Made by a program: the position numbers and the translations under genes. Under the pieces are notes generated by a model. That model was not told the DNA's origin. It ran no database searches and worked only from the letters and a program-made list of their open reading frames with translations. From Acidimicrobiales bacterium (GTDB lineage: Bacteria; Actinomycetota; Acidimicrobiia; Acidimicrobiales; Ilumatobacteraceae), in NCBI GenBank assembly GCA_030833305.1, contig JAURHL010000134.1, positions 1-5,496 of the forward strand: DNA of 5,496 bases, read 5' to 3'. Shown here piece by piece: positions 1 to 4,590 of the stretch. Every line of letters begins with the position of its first letter. Positions within the stretch are counted from its first letter, which is position 1.

Positions 1-1682
1 CGCCGCTCAGTGACGTCACGTTTTGCGTCATCGACTTCGAGACCACCGGTGGGTCCGCCGACACCGATCGGATCACCGAGATCGGCGCGGTCAAGTACCG
101 CGGCGGCGAGTGTCTGGGAACCTTCCAGACCCTCGTCAACCCCGGGGTTCCGATCCCCCCGTACATCACGATGCTCACCGGCATCACCGAGTCGATGGTC
201 TTCCCCGCGCCGCGCATGGAGTCGATACTCGGCACCCTCGTGCACTTCATCGGCGACTCCGTGATCGTCGCCCACAACTCCCGGTTCGACATGGGCTTCC
301 TCAACGCCGCGTTGATTCGGGACGATCGCGACCCACTCGACAACAAGATCGTGGACACGGTTCCGCTGGCCCGACGACTGGTGGGAAGCGAGGTGCCCGA
401 CTGCAAACTCGGCACTCTCGCATCGCGTCTGCGTCTTGCGCACCAACCGAGCCACCGAGCGCTGGACGACGCGTTGGCGACCGCCGACCTGTTGCACCTC
501 CTGCTCGAACGCGCCGCCGGATACGGCGTGCTCGGCTTGGACGACCTCATCGGACTCCCGCGGCTCGACACCCATCCGCAAGCGGCCAAGTTGCGACTCA
601 CCGAGGACCTTCCCCGCGCTCCGGGTGTGTACATCTTCTCCGATGTGAACGGGCGCATCCTCTACGTCGGCAAGGCCACGAACCTGCGTCAGCGGGTGCG
701 GAGCTATTTCAGCACCGGAGAGAGTCGGCGCAAGGTCGGATCGATGTTGCGCGTCGTGCATCGTGTCGATCACATCGAAACCCCGGACCCGATCACCGCC
801 GAGATCCTCGAGATGCGGCTCATTCGACGCGTGATGCCGCAGTACAACCGCGCGGGGACGACCAGCAACAAGTACTGCTACGTCCGACTCACTCTCGAGG
901 AGGAATGGCCCCGACTGGTGATCGTCAAGAACCCCGGCACCGGGAAAGCGGCCGCCGGCATCCACATCGGGCCCCTGCCCAGCCGCACCGCGGCACGACT
1001 GGTGGTGGAAGCGATCGAGTCGGTGGTTCCCCTGCGACGGTGCACGGTTCGCATGGGCCGCACCTACGCCGCCCCCTCGGATGCACCGGTCTGCTCGGCG
1101 GCTCAACTCGGCGTGGCCATGTGTCCCTGTTCGGGTACCGCCGACCCCGAGAAGTACGCCGAGGTCGTCCGGTTCATCGCCTCGGCCCTCACCGCCGACT
1201 CATCGCCGCTCTTCGTCATGCTCGACGAGAAGATGCGTGCACTCGCCGTGGCCCAGCGATACGAAGAGGCCGCCAACGTGCGCGACCGCATGCAGGCGCT
1301 GTCGCAAGCGCTTTCCCGCCAACGACGTTGCGAACAACTTCGCCACGCCCAACGACTGATGGTCCGACACAACGGCGTGGTGTTCGAACTCGATCATGGC
1401 GTCCTCGTGGCCACCCGACTCGACGACCAGATGTTCACGCCCCTGACCACGAACCCGGGTCCCGTGCTCATGGCGATCGAAGATTTGCTGATTCCCGCAA
1501 CCCCACCGACGGCGCAAAGCGGGCCCTTGTCTCGCGAGTTGTACGACGAATTGATGTGTGTCTCCCGATTCCTGGAAGCCCACGCGCGATCCATCGACGT
1601 CGTCGAATGCACGGGGAACCTGAGCTCGCCGCGGTACCCGATCCCGGAACCGGGCGGAACAACCCTGCGTCAGGTCGCCTGA
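1..1682 (+). CDS. DEDDh exonuclease / GIY-YIG (UvrC-like) nuclease fusion, 5' partial
   Basis: This is a DNA-processing, probably repair-linked, cytoplasmic nuclease. The frame is open from base 3, with 559 residues visible; the start lies left of the window and probably only a short N-terminus is missing. Residues 7-165 are a DnaQ/epsilon-type 3'-5' exonuclease: ExoI VIDFETTG (D11, E13), ExoII H91-N..F-D96, ExoIII H151 with D155/D156. Residues 203-285 are a GIY-YIG endonuclease: GVYIF (Y210), YVGKA (Y221), R231, E270 and N282, matching the UvrC catalytic set. A UvrC-like middle follows, with cysteines at 347, 364, 374 and 376, then a UVR (UvrB-binding-like) motif at 407-435. The C-terminal ~120 residues are unrecognised; UvrC's RNase H-like and HhH domains are absent, so only the 3'-incision half remains. 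It resembles mycobacterial Rv2191, which as I recall also neighbours trpD. The 3' end overlaps the convergent thrB-like gene by 13 bp. Family assignment is confident; biological role is inferred. Confidence 0.93.
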   Translation, partial: PLSDVTFCVIDFETTGGSADTDRITEIGAVKYRGGECLGTFQTLVNPGVPIPPYITMLTGITESMVFPAPRMESILGTLVHFIGDSVIVAHNSRFDMGFLNAALIRDDRDPLDNKIVDTVPLARRLVGSEVPDCKLGTLASRLRLAHQPSHRALDDALATADLLHLLLERAAGYGVLGLDDLIGLPRLDTHPQAAKLRLTEDLPRAPGVYIFSDVNGRILYVGKATNLRQRVRSYFSTGESRRKVGSMLRVVHRVDHIETPDPITAEILEMRLIRRVMPQYNRAGTTSNKYCYVRLTLEEEWPRLVIVKNPGTGKAAAGIHIGPLPSRTAARLVVEAIESVVPLRRCTVRMGRTYAAPSDAPVCSAAQLGVAMCPCSGTADPEKYAEVVRFIASALTADSSPLFVMLDEKMRALAVAQRYEEAANVRDRMQALSQALSRQRRCEQLRHAQRLMVRHNGVVFELDHGVLVATRLDDQMFTPLTTNPGPVLMAIEDLLIPATPPTAQSGPLSRELYDELMCVSRFLEAHARSIDVVECTGNLSSPRYPIPEPGGTTLRQVA

Positions 1683-1684
1683 CG
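1668..1684. other. Perfect hairpin holding both convergent stop codons
   Basis: CGTCAGG-TCG-CCTGACG forms a perfect 7-bp stem with a 3-nt loop. The TGA of the + strand nuclease (1680-1682) is in the right arm, and the TGA of the - strand thrB-like gene (complement of 1670-1672) is in the left arm. Being symmetric, it folds in both transcripts. Neither side has a T-tract (the - strand side has only GTTGTT a few bases downstream), so it is not a classical intrinsic terminator. It may pause polymerase or protect both mRNA 3' ends. The structure is seen directly; its function is inferred. Confidence 0.5.
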
Positions 1685-2533
1685 AGCCCCGCCGACGTCG
1701 ATACTCAGTTCCAACATCCGACCGTCGTTCTCCTCCACCATCGGCCGCATCCGGCGCACGAGTTCGGCGGACTCCTCGACGGTGGTCAATGCGGCGACGC
1801 TCGGGCCCGACCCGGACAACCAGGAAACGATGGCACCGGTTCGCACGAAGGCGTCGCGCACCGCCCGGGATCGCGGTGCGGCATCGAATCGCTTCTCCTG
1901 ATGAAGACGATCTTGCACTCCGAGGGCCAACAGTCGACGATCACCGAGTCGCAGACCCTCAGTCAGCATCAACACTCGACCCATGTTGAACACCGCGTCG
2001 CTGCGAGTGACCACGTCGCCCAACTTTCCCCGACTCGTCGACGTGGACGTGCTCGACGCCGGCACCCAAACCACGAGTCGCGCGTCGAATCCGACCGGGA
2101 TGTTCACCGCCATGCGATCCGCGACGGCGACGACGCCCCCGAACAAACTGGCCGCCACGTTGTCGGGGTGACCCTCGATCGTCGCGGCCCGATCGAGGAT
2201 CTCGTCACGACGTTCCTCGATGAACCCGATCCCATCGGTCGGCGCGACATTTTCTCGGGACATCAGGCCGATGATGGTTCCGGCCACGATCGCCGCTCCG
2301 GAGAAACCGAGGCCCCGGCCCGACGGAATCGAACTCTCGAACCACACCTCTCCGCGTCCTCCGGCGGCGGAGAACGCCACCCGTGCCGGATGATTGTCGG
2401 ACAATTCGTGTTCGTCTCGTCCGAATCCCATGCGCACGTACACGCCCAACGCCATCGCGAGGACGTCGAAACCCGGCCCCAAGTTGGCCGAAGACCCGGG
2501 GACGACCACGGCCGTCCCGAGGCGATCAGGCAC
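1670..2533 (-). CDS. thrB: Homoserine kinase (ThrB-like, GHMP kinase family)
   Basis: Predicted to phosphorylate L-homoserine with ATP, giving O-phospho-homoserine for threonine synthase (cytoplasmic). It is 287 aa, close to the usual ~300. ThrB hallmarks in order: N-terminal PGSSANLGPGFDVL (12-25); the ATP loop IPSGRGLGFSGAA (69-81); EGHPDNVAASLFGG (120-133); DAVFN (179-183); a DRLHQ..R homoserine-region motif (208-215); and the C-terminal glycine motif SGSGPSVAAL (240-249). Residue F77 stands where GHMP kinases normally have the first Ser of GLGSSA; the second Ser is kept. A run STSTSTS (161-167) aligns without length change to the family's STxTAR stretch. The start is GTG at 2533, overlapping the trpD stop by 8 nt with no clear ribosome binding site, which suggests translational coupling. 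The 3' end overlaps the convergent nuclease gene. Hom and thrC are not nearby in the window. Another GHMP small-molecule kinase is possible but less likely. Confidence 0.88.
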   Translation of the reverse strand: MPDRLGTAVVVPGSSANLGPGFDVLAMALGVYVRMGFGRDEHELSDNHPARVAFSAAGGRGEVWFESSIPSGRGLGFSGAAIVAGTIIGLMSRENVAPTDGIGFIEERRDEILDRAATIEGHPDNVAASLFGGVVAVADRMAVNIPVGFDARLVVWVPASSTSTSTSRGKLGDVVTRSDAVFNMGRVLMLTEGLRLGDRRLLALGVQDRLHQEKRFDAAPRSRAVRDAFVRTGAIVSWLSGSGPSVAALTTVEESAELVRRMRPMVEENDGRMLELSIDVGGARQAT

Positions 2534-3596
2534 CGCAGTCGGCCAAAGCCGCTCGGGACTCCGACACGAGTCCCTCGAGAACCGACCGCGCCGCGCCCGA
2601 GTCGATCGACTCAGTGGCGCGCTCGAGACCCTCGTCGAGACTGGTGACCGCGTCGGCCACCACCAATCCGGCCGCGGCGTTCAGCAACACGATGTTGCGC
2701 ACCGGACCCTGCTCGCCATCGAGGAGTCGGCGCACCACGTCGGCGTTGTGTTGCGGGGTACCTCCCACCAGCTCGTCCATGATCGCCGGAGCCAGTCCGA
2801 GCGAAACCGGGTCGACCACGAAGTTGCGAACCGCTCCTCCGCGCAACTCGAGCACGGTCGAGGTTCCGGTGGTGGTCAATTCGTCGAGGCCACCACCGTG
2901 CACCACCCACGACGACACCGAGCCGTGAAGACGCAACGAGGCCAGCATCCGCTCGGCCACCAGTGGATTCGCCACACCGATGAGCTGACGCTTCACGCGA
3001 CCGGGATTCGCCATCGGACCGAGAAGATTGAACACCGTGGGGATCCCGATCTCGCGCCGGGCCGGAGCCGCGAATCGAAAAGCCGGGTGATAGCGGGCGG
3101 CGAGACAGAACCCCATACCCACCTTCTCGACGCAACGCTTCACCCCTTCGGGCGAGAGTTCGACCACCACACCGAGAGCCTCCAGGACGTCGGCGGTGCC
3201 ACACTGCGACGACGCGGCACGAGCTCCGTGCTTGCACACCGGCACGCCCGCGCCGGCCACCACGATGGCCGACATCGTGCTGACGTTCACCGAATGACTG
3301 CGATCGCCACCGGTGCCGACGATGTCGATGGCCCGATCCCGAACCGAGTCGTCGAGCGGCACGAGCGTGGCGGCGTCGAGGACCGCGTCGAGCAATCCGG
3401 ACAACTCTTCGGGGGTTTCTCCCTTGGCGCGCAGGGCCACGATGAAACCGATCAGTTGCGCCGCGGTGGCTTCTCCCTCGAGGATGGTGGTCATCGCCGC
3501 ACGGGCATGACTGGCCGGCAGGTCGTGTCGTTCGAGTAACGCCGACAACAACGTGGGCCATCCCCCGATCGCGTCCAGTGTGAGGGTCTCATCCAT
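2526..3596 (-). CDS. trpD: Anthranilate phosphoribosyltransferase
   Basis: Transfers phosphoribose from PRPP to anthranilate in the second committed step of tryptophan synthesis; a cytoplasmic, type III PRTase-fold enzyme. At 356 aa it has the family length. The N-terminal helical domain (about 12-75) contains EGEATAAQLIGFIVALRAKG. The PRPP loop is DIVGTGGD (91-98), followed by SVNVSTMSA (102-110). Then come KHGARAASSQCGTADVLEALG (122-142), HPAFRF (170-175), PARREIGIPTVFNLLGP (178-194) and the Mg-binding pair in GLDE (D238, E239). The KHGN motif reads KHGA: Ala125 replaces the anthranilate-contacting Asn. Ala167 replaces a usual Pro, while Arg180 is kept. ATG at 3596 is the first start after an in-frame TAG (3609-3611). 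There is no Shine-Dalgarno, but TAGCCT (3612-3607) is a possible -10 box for a near-leaderless mRNA; no good -35 is seen. whiB lies 47 bp upstream on the same strand, so read-through is possible. The thrB-like gene overlaps its stop. Confidence 0.95.
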   Translation of the reverse strand: MDETLTLDAIGGWPTLLSALLERHDLPASHARAAMTTILEGEATAAQLIGFIVALRAKGETPEELSGLLDAVLDAATLVPLDDSVRDRAIDIVGTGGDRSHSVNVSTMSAIVVAGAGVPVCKHGARAASSQCGTADVLEALGVVVELSPEGVKRCVEKVGMGFCLAARYHPAFRFAAPARREIGIPTVFNLLGPMANPGRVKRQLIGVANPLVAERMLASLRLHGSVSSWVVHGGGLDELTTTGTSTVLELRGGAVRNFVVDPVSLGLAPAIMDELVGGTPQHNADVVRRLLDGEQGPVRNIVLLNAAAGLVVADAVTSLDEGLERATESIDSGAARSVLEGLVSESRAALADCGA

Positions 3597-3643
3597 GACG
3601 CGGTCAGGCTAGCGAGGCCCGTCGGAACGAGCCGAGGCGATTG

Positions 3644-3880
3644 TCAGGCAGTTCGTCGGCGCTGTCGCACGATACGACGGCGTTCGCGTTCGGTGGTGCC
3701 ACCCCAGACACCCACCTTCTCGCGACTGGCCAAGGCGTGTTCCAGACACGCGATGCGCACGTCACAACCGTCGCAGATGTTCTTGGCCACCTCGGCCTCG
3801 TCGTCGGTTTCCGGGAAGAACACCTCAGGGTCCAAACCCCGACACGCCCCCAAATCCCGCCAGATCACGTCGTTCACCAT
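3644..3880 (-). CDS. WhiB-family iron-sulfur transcriptional regulator
   Basis: A small [4Fe-4S] regulator that, in this family, binds DNA or sigma factor and responds to redox, NO or developmental state. Read from ATG 3880 it is 78 aa. The four cluster ligands are C13, C36, C39 and C45 (C-x22-C-x2-C-x5-C). A DPEVFF motif sits at 17-22, the G-[VI]-W-G-G turn at 57-61 (GVWGG), and a basic tail (ERERRRIVRQRRR) fits DNA binding. An in-frame GTG at 3910 would give 88 aa, but it lies inside the predicted -10 box, and WRDLGAC near the N-terminus matches the compact WhiB1-like layout. GGGGAAGG (3899-3892) is a usable if slightly distant ribosome binding site for ATG. The DUF3501 terminator is upstream and trpD is downstream. 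Which Whi/Wbl subgroup it belongs to cannot be fixed from sequence reading alone; the C-terminal half looks WhiB2/WhmD-like. Confidence 0.93.
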   Translation of the reverse strand: MVNDVIWRDLGACRGLDPEVFFPETDDEAEVAKNICDGCDVRIACLEHALASREKVGVWGGTTERERRRIVRQRRRTA

Positions 3881-3906
3881 GTCCCCACGTACCTTCCCCG
3901 CGGCGG

Positions 3907-3935
3907 ACACTAGAACGAGGTCGTTCCTTTGTGAA
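3907..3935 (-). promoter_or_regulatory. Predicted whiB promoter with operator-like palindrome in spacer
   Basis: On the - strand, TTCACA (3935-3930, -35-like) and TAGTGT (3912-3907, matching the TANNNT -10 pattern) are exactly 17 bp apart. The spacer contains GAACGACCTCGTTC (3926-3913), a perfect 6+2+6 palindrome directly against the -10 box. Transcription would start near 3900, placing the leader just ahead of ATG 3880. It is the only promoter-sized space between the upstream terminator and whiB. A protein bound at the palindrome would block or remodel polymerase, possibly WhiB itself or a partner. The elements are seen; their activity is inferred. Confidence 0.5.
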
Positions 3936-3945
3936 GAGGGCGCTG

Positions 3946-3975
3946 AAAAAGGGGCCCTGACCTGCCCCTCAGGGC
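3946..3975 (-). terminator. Rho-independent terminator of the CCG protein-DUF3501 operon
   Basis: On the - strand, GCCCTGA (3975-3969) and TCAGGGC (3960-3954) form a 7-bp GC-rich stem with an 8-nt loop, followed by CCC and TTTTT (3950-3946). The TGA in the left arm is the DUF3501 stop codon, so a ribosome finishing translation would cover the hairpin. A competing 5-bp hairpin, TGCCC-TGAG-GGGCA (3976-3963), shares the left arm and could form first. It separates this operon from whiB. Confidence 0.72.
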
Positions 3976-4571
3976 AGCAGATCGATCAGGAATTCCTCTC
4001 GATTCGCGTCGGACAACACGATCTCTTCGAGGTACGCGGGGTGGTCGCTGGCGAACGTGGCCTCGCCCGAATCCAGGGCGTTGATGTCCTCCGGCGAGAA
4101 CTCGAACTGAACGTAGTGAACCGCGGCGGTGATCGCCTCGCGGGTGAGTTGGCTGGCGTGTTGGGCCTCGGTGATGGAGCGCACCGTGCGACCACCGGGA
4201 AGGTGGAAGACCAACGACGATTCGATGCCGACCAACTTCGGGAGCCATTCACGCATCTGCTCGTCGGACGTGAGTTCGATGAACAAGGTGGCGCACAACT
4301 GTCCCGCCTCGGGGATCATCGGGTTGTAAATGTCGAGCTCGGTCTGGATCTCCTCGTCGGTCGCCAGTCGCTCGACGCGAGCCATCTCCTGGATCTGATG
4401 GCGGATCGTGTCACGATTCTCGAAGACGACCGACACGAACGGTCCGAGGGCCAGACGACGACGCTGTTTCATCGCGATGACCTTGGCCTTGAAGGCTTCG
4501 CGTTCGCGCTCGTAGGCGCGGACATCGGCGATGTCGTCGAGGGTGAGCTTGCGGGGGGTGATGGTGTTCAT
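3969..4571 (-). CDS. DUF3501 family protein
   Basis: A 200-aa soluble protein of unknown biochemical function, recognised as DUF3501 by its motif order. Near the N-terminus are RKLTLDDI (7-14) and RERE.FKAKVIAMKQRRRLALGP (22-44). ENRDTIRHQIQEM (51-63) follows, then ELDIYNPMIP (78-87), a central LFIEL strand (96-100) with LVGIE (113-117), AVHYVQFEF (150-158) and SDHPAYLEEI (175-184). No signal peptide, membrane segment or cofactor motif is visible; conserved acidic and His residues (E51, H58, H152, H177) could be metal ligands, but that is a guess. ATG 4571 is chosen over upstream in-frame codons because AGGAGG lies 9 nt before it and conserved sequence begins there. It starts 19 nt after the CCG-domain gene, and its stop codon is in the terminator stem. 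As I recall, the family commonly neighbours GlpC-like Fe-S proteins and rubrerythrins, suggesting a redox or peroxide-related role. Confidence 0.88.
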   Translation of the reverse strand: MNTITPRKLTLDDIADVRAYEREREAFKAKVIAMKQRRRLALGPFVSVVFENRDTIRHQIQEMARVERLATDEEIQTELDIYNPMIPEAGQLCATLFIELTSDEQMREWLPKLVGIESSLVFHLPGGRTVRSITEAQHASQLTREAITAAVHYVQFEFSPEDINALDSGEATFASDHPAYLEEIVLSDANREEFLIDLLP

Positions 4572-4580
4572 GTCTTGATT

Positions 4581-4586
4581 CCTCCT
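4581..4586 (-). promoter_or_regulatory. Strong Shine-Dalgarno for DUF3501
   Basis: AGGAGG on the - strand ends 9 nt before ATG 4571 and lies in the 19-nt gap after the upstream stop codon. It fixes the DUF3501 start and rules out the longer in-frame reading beginning at 4673. Confidence 0.85.
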
Positions 4587-4590
4587 CTGG

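Noticed and set aside
2030..2056. Short near-repeat of GACGT/GTCGAC units encoding STSTSTS in the thrB-like gene
   Set aside because: The stretch aligns without length change to the STxTAR region of ThrB, so it is not an expanded repeat.
23..2647. 874-codon open frame on the + strand across the nuclease gene and antisense to the thrB-like gene
   Set aside because: The product is extremely Arg/His/Pro-rich with no domain. It overlaps clearly recognised genes and reflects high GC depleting stop codons in shadow frames.
2394..3539. 381-codon + strand frame antisense to trpD
   Set aside because: Low-complexity His/Arg-rich translation opposite a textbook TrpD; an antisense shadow.
3597..3643. 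Separate trpD promoter and a GAACGA half-site in the whiB-trpD gap
   Set aside because: TAGCCT could be a -10 box, but there is no -35 at 16-18 bp. The half-site (3624-3629) lacks its partner arm, so chance is the simpler explanation.
3603..3649. GTCAGGC direct repeat 40 bp apart flanking the whiB-trpD gap
   Set aside because: A 7-bp repeat in GC-rich DNA is expected by chance; no target-site or regulatory pattern goes with it.
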